DNA from: Diadophis punctatus similis
Taxonomy: Eukaryota; Chordata; Lepidosauria; Squamata; Dipsadidae
Direction of reading: 5' to 3'
Length of the DNA: 64,000 nucleotides
Assembly: GCA_023053685.1 (NCBI GenBank)
Contig: JALIGW010000146.1
Coordinates: 35,001 to 99,000 of the forward strand
This document shows positions 55,250 to 64,000 of the stretch, piece after piece (position 1 is the stretch's first letter; each line of letters begins with the position of its first letter). The notes under the pieces were generated by a model, which saw nothing but the letters and a program-made list of their open reading frames with translations, did not search any database and had not been told where the DNA came from. The position numbers and the translations under genes were made by a program.

Positions 55250-55772
55250 CTTTATATGCATGCAAATACATTTAATAAAATGTACAAGGCTCTCCCCTCC
55301 CCTCCCCTCCCTTTCCTTTCCTTCCCTTTTCCTTCCCCCTAAAAGAAACCTGATCAAATGATCAAGCTGCTTTTGGGGGAAAAATATACACATTTAAACC
55401 TACAACCATTTGGCTAAAACCTATTTAAAACTAGGAGATATTTGCACTTACCAGTTTTATTGAATAATGGCAGCAAGAAACGGGAGGAGAGGGAGAAGAC
55501 ACAATTAACATTTTAAAAGGATTTGTGCTCATATTAAGCTGTTTCCATATTCCTTTGTAATACAGCTCCTCAATTGTTCTGCTCTATAATTTTTTTTTTC
55601 AGTATAGCCTTTATTAAGATGCAATAAAGATAGTAATCCAGACTATTTTAGGAGAGGCATCCTGACAGCAGAAAAAATAATTTCGATTCTCACAATCAGT
55701 GGCCTGTAGGCCGATTTTTAAATTATTTTCATGAACACTGGCTTGGAGAGTCACTTGATACAAGGCTGATTA
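55250..55772. other. no gene seen
   Basis: Short pyrimidine tract at 55290-55340, otherwise unrecognised. Confidence 0.4.
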
Positions 55773-56153
55773 CAGGTAGTCCTCAACTTACAACAGTCCG
55801 CTTAGCGACTGTTCAAAGTTACAACGGCACTGAAAAAAGTGACATGACCGTTTTTCCACAGTTACGGGCTTTGTAGCATCCGTGTGATCATAATGCAGAC
55901 ACTTGGCAACTGATTCATATTTATGACCGCTGCTGTATCCCGGGGTCATGTGATTCCCTTTAGTGACCTTCTGACAAGCAAAGTCGAAGCCAGATTCACT
56001 TAAAAACCAGGTGACTAACTTATCAACCGCAGTGATTCGCTTAACAACTGAGGCAAGAAAGGTCGTAAAATGAGGCAAAACTCACTTAACAAGTGTCTCA
56101 CTTAACCACAGAAATCTGGAGCTCAATTGTGGTCGTAAGTTGAGGATTACCTG
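55773..56153. mobile_element. pogo/Tigger-type MITE
   Basis: CAGGTAGTCCTCAACTTAC to GTTGAGGATTACCTG, TA-flanked, almost complete. Confidence 0.8.
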
Positions 56154-56805
56154 TAATATTAAATATTGATAGAAATCCGGACATGTCTTAACACCAATTT
56201 TTTCATAATTTTATAATCTTTCATGACTGAGTGAAACATGGTAATCCCAGTAGCTACTGCTACGTTAAGGAACTTTCAGATTTATTTGCCGTATAAAATA
56301 GATGTGACTTTGGTGTTAGAAATAAGAGATGAACTGGGACTCCAGTGATTGGGGTGGGCCTGGGGGGGGAAAACCACAGAGAGAGCTGCCTAGAAAGGCT
56401 GCCTTGCCGCCAGAGAAGCCGTCCTCGCGCTGGAGCTCCGTGTGCCGAACTGGAATATGGAAACTGGCTTAACGCAGGGCCTCCTGATTGCCAGGCAGGC
56501 CGCTCCATACCTTGGAAGCAAAATGCGAGACTCCCTGGGAAACGTCGTCCAAAATTTTTCCATCTTTCACCTACGTGAATCAAGTGGTCCAGAGTTAGAG
56601 GTAGATCAAGGCAGCCTGTGAGAAACGCTCATCACGCAGTCAAGTCAAAGAAAGGGGTTCTCCCACAATGAAGCCGGGTTGGGAGAGGGAAAAAAAAAAA
56701 ACCACCACTGCCCAGTCTAAAGGAGGACTCTTTGCCGTACTGCCAGGGGAATGCCAAGGTTTGGCATCCGACCCACTAAAAGTATCCGGAGGCGTTTACT
56801 AAATT
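56154..56805. other. unique sequence, function unknown
   Basis: GC-richer than its surroundings at 56340-56540. Frames on both strands (up to 107 codons) show no recognised domain. Confidence 0.35.
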
Positions 56806-57436
<631 letters not shown>

Positions 57437-57575
57437 TAGTGTGTTTCCCCGAAAATAAGACCCTGTCTTATATTTTTTTGAACCCTGAAATAAGCGCTTG
57501 GCCTTATTGCCATGCATTCAAAAGCCCAATTGGGCTTATTATCAGGGGATGTCTTATTTTGGGGAAAACAGGGTA
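57437..57575. mobile_element. TIR MITE (TTTCCCCGAAAATAAGAC family)
   Basis: TAGTGTGTTTCCCCGAAAAT and TTATTTTGGGGAAAACAGGGT inverted ends; copy of 63743-63982. Confidence 0.75.
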
Positions 57576-57618
57576 GATATATCTATATCTATATATCGAG
57601 AGAAAGAGAGAGATGGAT

Positions 57619-57657
<39 letters not shown>

Positions 57658-57698
57658 TGTGTGTATGTATGTATGTATGTACAGAGAGAGGGGGGAGG

Positions 57699-57740
<42 letters not shown>

Positions 57741-57745
57741 GAGAT
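57576..57745. repeat. (TG)n/(GTAT)n/(GA)n
   Basis: Mixed dinucleotide and tetranucleotide microsatellite. Confidence 0.95.
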
Positions 57746-58126
57746 TGAGATTGATTTTTGCTTCATGAAACGTCTTTATTAAAGAATTGAGACCAGTATA
57801 AAGCAGGAGGTTGTGTCTCTTAAGAGTTTCCCTATGTAGAATTCTGCATGCAAAGTTCATGGTATTCTCTTTGGTATCCTGATGTCCAGCCTTCACCCTC
57901 AAACACACAAACTGAATGGAACGATTCATTCTGTATCTAATTTAGACATACTGCCTTTCTAGAGGGCATCGATCATATTTGGTTTTTGCCATTGATCATT
58001 CAAAGACTGAACATTCTCTTGGGTTTTTTTTAAGGGATATGGAAAGGGGAAAGAATCCTTGGGGAAGTACAGTCGTCCAAGTGTGCTTTTGTCATGAAAA
58101 TTTGCAGAGCCCTCCGGCCAAGTAAA
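57746..58126. other. no gene seen
   Basis: Unrecognised sequence. Confidence 0.4.
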
Positions 58127-58618
58127 TACCATATTTTTCGGAGTATAAGACGCACCTTTTTCCTCCCTAAAAGTGGCTGAAAATTTGGGTGCGTCTTATA
58201 CTTCGAATGTAGCTTTTTTCCAACCCTAACTAGGTGCTAACAGATCTTCCCAGCTCTTACCTTGCAGGCTCTTTCATTGTTACTCTCTCCAAAGAATGTT
58301 TTCCCAGCCCTAAGTCTTTGCAGGTTTTTTTTTCATTGCTCTACTTGCTCTGAATAAGTTTTTTTCTAGCCCTAACCAGGTGCTAACTATCTTCCCAGCT
58401 CTTACCGGCTTGCAGGCTCTTTCATTGTTACTCTCTCAGAAGAAGGATTTTTTAAGTCCTAACCAGGGGATAAAATAATGTGCTGAAGCTGACCAGACTA
58501 AGGATGCTAACCGGATGAATGAATACCTGGTAGGCAGATTGTTTCCCCCTATTTTCCTCCCCAAAAACTATGGTGCGTCTTATACTCCGGTGCGTCTTAT
58601 ACTCCGAAAAATACGGTA
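58127..58618. mobile_element. TIR MITE (TACCATATTTTTC family)
   Basis: TACCATATTTTTCGGAGTAT and ATACTCCGAAAAATACGGTA inverted ends; two internal tandem blocks with CTTCCCAGCTCTTACC. Confidence 0.82.
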
Positions 58619-58742
58619 AGCTTCCAACTTGAAGGGTTGCAAAGGGATGCGATAAACCGGCAGATCCCTGCATACATTCATTCTCAAGTAATAGTCAGAA
58701 GAAACGACCTAGTGCAATTTGCTTTTAGTCCATACTACAGAA

Positions 58743-58915
58743 TCATTGTCTATGGAGATTCTCAGTCATCCAGGTCATGGTTGTCCCAAAGATGCTTTTT
58801 TCAAGAGGCAACTGGACTTTCCGGTTTTTCTTTGAAGACGTCTCGCTTCTTGGATGAGAAGAGAAAAACCAGTAAGTCCAGTTGCCTCTTGAAAAATACA
58901 GAACCATTGATATAT
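58743..58915. mobile_element. inverted pair of Penelope-like ends
   Basis: Minus-strand and plus-strand copies of AGTCCAGTTGCCTCTTGAAA meet head to head around CTTCTTGGATGAGAAG. Confidence 0.55.
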
Positions 58916-59279
58916 TCCATGATTGTTCTACAAAGATAATGTTATTCTTTGTTCCCCTGGGCACAGTGTCAAAATTTGCTGATAGGGAATATGTCAATTG
59001 ACAAAAGAGGGTTGGATGGAGCTATTGGGAGTGACTAGGAAAGTCAAACCAAGGTATAAGCTGGTTTAACCCAAATGTCATTGGATGACCTTGGTCAAAC
59101 TAGCCTACTTTAGGGGCTGTGGGGGAGAAGGAAAGGAGAAATTGGATTCTACCTTGAGTTTCTTTCTAGAAAAACCGACATCCTGGTGCAATAAATGAAT
59201 CAGGAATTTGAGACAGAAGGGCTGAACAGGAGGGAAAGACGAATGGGAAAAGCAACACCGCACACTGACTTTAACCAGC
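58916..59279. other. no gene seen
   Basis: Unrecognised sequence. Confidence 0.4.
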
Positions 59280-59340
59280 AAGTCAGAATTTGGGCTATAA
59301 ATTTATTGGGGTGCTCTCTAAGCTTGATTGTTTTCTTGCA

Positions 59341-59374
59341 GACATTTCATTACTCAGCTAGGTAACATCATCAG
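59341..59374 (-). ncRNA. hammerhead ribozyme-like motif (type B)
   Basis: CTGATGA, stem II with one mismatch (TTACC/GAGTAA), GAAA, T-GTC. Confidence 0.5.
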
Positions 59375-59447
59375 CGTTAGAAGGAAGTCCCACCATCACT
59401 GACAGGGCAAGCTGCTTTTAGCACTGCAAACTCCACTCCTTTTAGCA

Positions 59448-59481
59448 CTGATGATGTTACCTAGCTGGGTAATGAAATGTC
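59448..59481 (+). ncRNA. hammerhead ribozyme-like motif (type B)
   Basis: CTGATGA, stem II TTACC/GGTAA, GAAA, T-GTC; GCA before and TGC after can form a 3-bp stem I. Confidence 0.58.
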
Positions 59482-59866
59482 TGCAAGAAAAAAACAACAA
59501 CCAAACTCAAAGAGCAGCAAGGACCCCACAGTTCAACCCTGAGCTAAAATATTCTCTTCTATTGGTACCGTAGATATCTTGAAATATAACCCGGGGAGAT
59601 TTAGACAGGACCTATAAAATTATGAGATTTGGGGTCGTAGGTTTACACCGATGTTACAAATACACATAATTCATAACTGAATAAGCTTACTAGGTTCAGA
59701 AGGAAGGTGCATTTTAAAAGGCATGTACTTAGTTCCAAAGTTACCTTTTCCTGTGCAGGTTTGAGAACATTTTCATTTAAACTCTGACCTAACTCTGAAG
59801 CCTAGTTAAAAGCAAACAGAACAAAACAAAAATCAGTTAACACTTTTGCTTTTTTCCTCCCCGCAG

Positions 59867-60011
59867 GTCACACCTAACACGTACCACTGCACAAAATATC
59901 CCCGTAGAGATTCATATGAAAAAGAAGACCAAGTCCAAAGCATTGTCCAAGACAAGCAACAAAGTCAGCCTGAAGCACAAGACACGAGAACACAAAGGGA
60001 GAGGACACTGA
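59867..60011 (+). CDS. candidate terminal exon, unknown protein
   Basis: A textbook acceptor (CTTTTTTCCTCCCCGCAG) is followed by an open frame of 47 codons with a very basic end (KKKTKSKALSKTSNKV, KHKTREHKGRGH, stop at 60009-60011). I do not recognise the protein. It may be a real last exon on the strand opposite to ARFGAP1, or an old retroelement end. Confidence 0.2.
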
Positions 60012-60082
60012 AATACACAAGACAATATAGGGCTGTTCGTTATCCTTGGGTTGGGGCTTTGAATTGAGGTCAAAGGGTAGAC

Positions 60083-60175
60083 CTACAGATAGTCCTTGAC
60101 TTAATGGAGACTGGCCATTAAACGAGGCGTCCACACTAAGGGACCAGTTGTAAATCAAGGACTACCTGTATATTC
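60083..60175. mobile_element. short pogo-type MITE derivative
   Basis: CAGATAGTCCTTGACTTAA and CAAGGACTACCTG, strongly deleted interior. Confidence 0.6.
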
Positions 60176-60313
60176 AGGAGCCTGATTCTGAAACAACTAC
60201 AACTGAAAAGAGGATTACTGAGTCGCTGGCAAATGAAAGGGAAGATTATTAACTGAAATTGTAAACTGAGGGGGGGAAATGGAGTTACTTGCACCTTGAT
60301 TTTATAGAAGATA

Positions 60314-61020
60314 CCAGGTAGTCCTCAACCTACAACCATAATTGGGATCAGAATTTCCGTTATATAAAGCGAGGTTGCCGTGGTTAAGTGAATCACTCAT
60401 TTAAGTCAATGTTGTGGCCCGCCAGCAGCCAGCGGAGCTGGCGGCAGACTCGGACGATGAGGAGGTTGGGGAGGAGCTTGGGCCAGGTTCTGGAGTCTGG
60501 GGAAGGCTCTGATGGATGCTCTGCATCGGACGCAGAGATAGAGCCAGGGCCGTCCGAGAGGCAGGAAAAGCAGCTGCCTTCGGAGGCTGAGATGAGTGAG
60601 GAGGAAGAACAGCTGGGGCCTGTTCCAGATGCACGTATGCGCAGAGCAGTTAGGAGAGGAGAACAACGGAGGACAAGGAGTCGACTCGGGAAGCAAAGCA
60701 CACGTGGACGCTGAATGGCCCCTCCCTGGCTGGGGAATAAATAGAAGGAAAGGGGAGTGGCTGTCGTAGGAGACAACAGTTCGCATTTCTGAAGATTTTG
60801 CTCATTGTGTTTTGTACCTTGCATTCACAAGAGATAAATAAAGGGGGGGGGTTTCGTGACAAGGAGCCTGTTTCTTGCTTCTGCTAAGGCTGGGTCAGAA
60901 CAGTTAATCATGCGGTCATTAAGCAAATCCTGCTTTCCCCCACTTATTTTGCTTCTCTGAAGCTGGCTGGGAAGGTCGCAAATGGTCATCACACGACCCC
61001 AGGATGCTTCAACCATCGTA
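60314..61020. mobile_element. pogo/Tigger-type MITE split by solo LTR
   Basis: CAGGTAGTCCTCAACCTAC at the left; resumes at 60903; right end lost. Confidence 0.65.
60410..60902 (+). mobile_element. solo LTR (TGTTGTGG type)
   Basis: TGTTGTGGCCCGCC to GGGTCAGAACA; 5-mers GTCAA and GTTAA differ at one base. Contains an acidic then Arg-rich open frame (ends before 60715) and AATAAA at about 60836. Confidence 0.85.
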
Positions 61021-61024
61021 AATA

Positions 61025-61412
61025 CAGGTAGTCCTCGACTTACAATGGTTCATTTCGTGACTGTTCAAAGTTACAATGTCACTGAAAAAAGAGATTTATG
61101 GCCGCTTTTCACACTTGCAATCCTTGCAGCAGTACCCCCAGGGTCACATGATCAAAATGAAGATGCTTGGCAAACTAACTCATAGTTATGACGGTTGCAG
61201 CGTCTCTGAGTCATGAGATCCCCCTTTTGCGACCTTCTGACAAGCAAAGTCAATGGGGAACCCAGATTCACTTAACAACCGGGTTACTAATTTACCAACT
61301 GCAGTGATACACTTACACAACTCTGGCAAAGAAAAGTTTTAAAGTGGGGCAAAACTCAGTTAACAACAAAAATCTGGGGCTAAATTATGGTCGTAAGTTT
61401 CAGGACTACCTG
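61025..61412. mobile_element. pogo/Tigger-type MITE
   Basis: CAGGTAGTCCTCGACTTAC to TTTCAGGACTACCTG, TA-flanked. Confidence 0.78.
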
Positions 61413-61945
61413 TACATGCCAATTGCCAAGCACCTGAATTTTGATTCGGCAACGGTTGTAAATGTGAAAAACGGTTATAAGTTCCACTTTTCAGTGCCGT
61501 TGTAACTGTAAATTCAGAGGCTTGGCAACTGGCATGTATTTATGACTGTTGCAATGTCCCGGGATCATGTGGCTGTGGCCTAGAGGTAGAGCTCTTGCCT
61601 CACAATCAGGAGGTTGTGAGTTCGATCCTAGGTAGAGGCAGATGTAAGGGTCTCCTGCTTGGGCAGGGGGTTGGACTAGATGACCTGCAAGGTCCCTTCC
61701 GACTCTGTTAATCTGATCCCCTTTTGCGACCTCCTGACAAGCAAAGTCAATGGGGAAGCCAGATTCACTTAACAACCATGTTACTAACTTAACAACTGCA
61801 GTGATTCACTTAACAACTGTGGCAGCAAAGGTTATAAAATGGGGGAGGGGGGACTCACTTAACAAACACTTAGCAACACGTCTGTTCCTAAGCAACAGAA
61901 ATTTTGGGCCCAATCGTGGTTGTAAGTCGAGGACCATCTGTATTG
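61413..61945. mobile_element. pogo/Tigger-type MITE with SINE insertion
   Basis: Partial copy running to GTCGAGGACCATCTG, interrupted at 61568-61715 by a tRNA-type SINE. Confidence 0.65.
61568..61715 (+). mobile_element. tRNA-derived SINE with CR1-like end
   Basis: A box GTGGCCTAGAGGTAGAGC, B box GAGTTCGATCCTAGG, then a 3' end like CR1 (GGTTGGACTAGATGACCTGC). Confidence 0.75.
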
Positions 61946-62039
61946 AGTCCCTGGTGAATGGAAGGGAAGATGATTAACCGAAGTCGTGAAGAGAGAAATA
62001 AACAAATAGAGTGACTTGCATTTTGATTTTCTTTAAGGT

Positions 62040-62740
62040 ATCAGCAGTTCTCGACCTTCAACCAGAATTGGGACCAGAATGTCCACTATTAAGCAAAGTG
62101 GCGGTTAAGAGAGTCGTACCTGATTTTATGACTTCTGCCACGGTTGTTGAGAAAATCATTCCATTAAGTGGATCACATGGTTGTTAAGCAAATCCAGCTT
62201 CCCTCAATGATTTTGCTTCTCAGAAACTGGCGGGAAGCTCTGACTGCTGCGGTGGCCTAGAGGTGGAGCTCTCGCCTCACAATCAGGAGGCTGTGAGTTC
62301 GATCCTAGGTAGAGAGGCAGATATTTCTCTCTCTGGGCACAATGAGAATATATCTGCTGAACAAAACTCCACATTGGCGACAGGAAGGGCATCCGGCCAA
62401 TAAACACTCTGCTAGCTCCATTCAGTTGCCCAGACTCCACCCCGCAAGGGATTTATGGGGTTGTTAAAAGGAGATGAGGATGAAACTGGCGGAAAGGTTG
62501 CAAGTGGCAATCATGTGACCCTAGGATGCTGGCACTGTCATACATACATGCCAGTTGCCAAGCACCTGAATTTTGATCACGTGACCGTAGGGACGCTGCG
62601 AAGGTTGTAAGTGCGAGGACGGACTGCAAGTCACTTTTTTCAATGCTGCTGTAGCTATGAATGGTTGGAAATGTTGGGCATGATTGTGATCGTACGTTGA
62701 GGGCTACCTGCGTTCCCACCTTAATCGGTGTCCTCAATTA
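62040..62740. mobile_element. pogo-type MITE remnant with Sauria SINE insertion
   Basis: Degenerate pogo sequence on both sides of the SINE at 62245-62460; right end GTTGAGGGCTACCTG. Confidence 0.6.
62245..62460 (+). mobile_element. Sauria-type SINE (BovB-like tail)
   Basis: Same tRNA head as 61568 but the 3' part has GGCGACAGGAAGGGCATCC, the BovB-related tail that defines Sauria SINEs. Confidence 0.8.
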
Positions 62741-62962
62741 GGGCAAACATGCCCACCGCTGATAAAATACGAATTTCTTGTCCGAGGATTGTTAAATGTT
62801 GCAATCCCTGATCTGCGAAAGAGAAGGCACCCTGAAGTCCAGCTGAAGTGTGACTGTGGGTCCTGCCACCTTTTCTCTCACACTAAGGTGGGAGATTTTG
62901 AGGAATATTCCTCACTGAGCCCAAATCAGAAGCTTCAATAAATCTGGCTGCAATTCACTTGT
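62741..62962. other. no gene seen
   Basis: Unrecognised sequence. Confidence 0.4.
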
Positions 62963-62965
62963 GAT

Positions 62966-63277
62966 TGGGGTGAAATCCTCTCAAGTCTGCTACTGGTTCG
63001 CTTTGCGCGTGCATGAGCGCTGCAGGCACTACGGTGCAGCGCTGAACAAGGAGCATTTTGAAGCCATCAGAGTCTGCAAAGGTAAGAACAGCAAGGGGGG
63101 GCCAATCAGCTGTGCCGCGCGATTTAGATTAACCAGAAAGCAGGAAATCCTGCTTCCTAGCTAATCTAGATCGCATGGCACAGCTGATCGTCGGATATCA
63201 CTGGTTCGCCCGAACGGGTAGCATTTTTTACTACCAGTTCGGGTGAACCGATACGAACCGGTCGCATTTCACCTCTG
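62966..63277. mobile_element. hAT MITE, family B
   Basis: GGGGTGAAATCCTC at the left and GCATTTCACCTCTG at the right; central inverted AGCTGTGCCGCGCGAT blocks. Flanking duplications not clear. Confidence 0.6.
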
Positions 63278-63742
63278 CTTATGATTCCACTCGCCACTCA
63301 CATGACAAATGAACTCCGGGTGTCAACGTGAACAATAACACTGTGGGTTTAAATATATATATATAAATGTATGTATATTTAAGACTCCGGCAAAGGCAGC
63401 CTATTTGAAGCAAGCTGACGTTACAGAAAAATGGAGACGATGCCGTTGTTTTGACAAAAAATGGCGGTGGCTTTGCCCAGGGTGTGTTTGTGGGAGGGGA
63501 AAGGGGGAAAACACAGCTAGCAGCAAGATGTACAAACTCAGCACAGTTACGAAGCACCCATGCATGAGGAAGAGAGGGCTTTACCGGCTCTGCCTGCTGT
63601 TTCTGGCCCCAAAACTTTACACACCCGGGCAGCACAAGAAAGGCAGCAGAGGAAGTAGAAGAACCAACTTTTAGCAAAAGATCTAAAAGCACTCAGTTTA
63701 TCCTAGGCAAGAAAGCAAGATATAGATATAGATATATATATA
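63278..63742. other. no gene seen
   Basis: Unrecognised; short frames on both strands have no domain. Confidence 0.4.
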
Positions 63743-63982
63743 TACCGTGTTTCCCCGAAAATAAGACCGGGTTCTTATATTATTTTTTGCTCCAAAAGAT
63801 GCATTAGGGCTTATTTTCTGGTTAGGACTTATTTTGGGGGAAACACGATACTAATTGCGTCCGTCTGGCTGATGATCTTAACTGGGGCTTATTTTTGGGG
63901 TAGGGCTTATATTACGAGCATCCTGAAAAACCATGATAGGGCTTATTTGCCGGTTGGGTCTTATTTTCGGGGAAACAGAGTA
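63743..63982. mobile_element. TIR MITE (TTTCCCCGAAAATAAGAC family)
   Basis: TACCGTGTTTCCCCGAAAAT and TTATTTTCGGGGAAACAGAGT inverted ends flanked by TA repeats. Confidence 0.8.
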
Positions 63983-64000
63983 TATATATTTTGTCCTATG

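Larger units (their letters stand above)
59280..59570. mobile_element. inverted pair of Penelope-like tails
   Basis: A minus-strand tail (from 59310) and a plus-strand tail (to about 59565) are joined head to head, each with a hammerhead core. Confidence 0.6.

Noticed and set aside
56260..56583. 107-codon minus-strand frame as a possible ARFGAP1 exon
   Set aside because: Shows no resemblance to ARFGAP1 or any domain I recognise, and the opposite strand is equally open.
61568..62310. Possible functional tRNA genes (A and B boxes)
   Set aside because: Both are SINE heads with attached CR1-like or BovB-like tails and no complete cloverleaf.

Overview
This window is vertebrate nuclear DNA, almost certainly from a squamate and most likely an advanced snake. 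CR1 LINEs end in AATAG/ATTCT pentamers, a 2-kb GATA/GACA (Bkm-type) array is present, one tRNA-derived SINE has a BovB-like tail (Sauria type), and there are L2, L1, Penelope-like and very many hAT and pogo-type MITE copies. Coding sequence is about 1 kb of the 64 kb, split into short exons with canonical splice sites. Nearly all long open frames here are microsatellite or transposon frames.

Two genes can be supported, both on the minus strand. (1) Five exons of a DEPTOR-like gene (start codon at 38069; exons 37984-38069, 21064-21242, 14052-14175, 7973-8151, 5730-5915) join in one frame and encode two tandem DEP domains and the start of the linker. The linker remainder and PDZ domain should lie to the left of position 1. 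(2) The last coding exon of ARFGAP1 (49582-49942), upstream of the DEPTOR-like gene in the same orientation. The order ARFGAP1 > DEPTOR-like, compared with human DEPTOR > COL14A1 on 8q24 and ARFGAP1 > COL20A1 on 20q13, suggests that this is a second DEPTOR gene (a whole-genome-duplication paralogue) lost from the human 20q13 locus. This is the main finding.

Layout: 1-5.7 kb is downstream intron and repeats. From 5.7 to 38 kb is the DEPTOR-like gene, whose introns hold solo LTRs, a 1.2-kb pure purine/pyrimidine higher-order array (intron 3), a Bkm-like array (intron 2) and nested hAT, CR1 and SINE insertions, several lying within tens of bases of exon edges. From 38 to 49.6 kb is intergenic DNA and possible ARFGAP1 3' UTR, with a 5S rRNA-derived element. 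From 50 to 64 kb is probably ARFGAP1 intron, filled with L1, pogo MITEs, LTRs, Penelope-like pieces and microsatellites; no other ARFGAP1 exon was recognised there.

A second layer is in the repeats. Penelope-like fragments carry hammerhead-ribozyme cores (CTGANGA, stem II, GAAA, GTC). GC-rich hAT MITEs with perfect 8-bp target duplications repeatedly carry the NRF1-type palindrome GCGCATGCGC and consensus 5' splice sites. One hAT copy contains a piece of a coiled-coil protein-coding gene.
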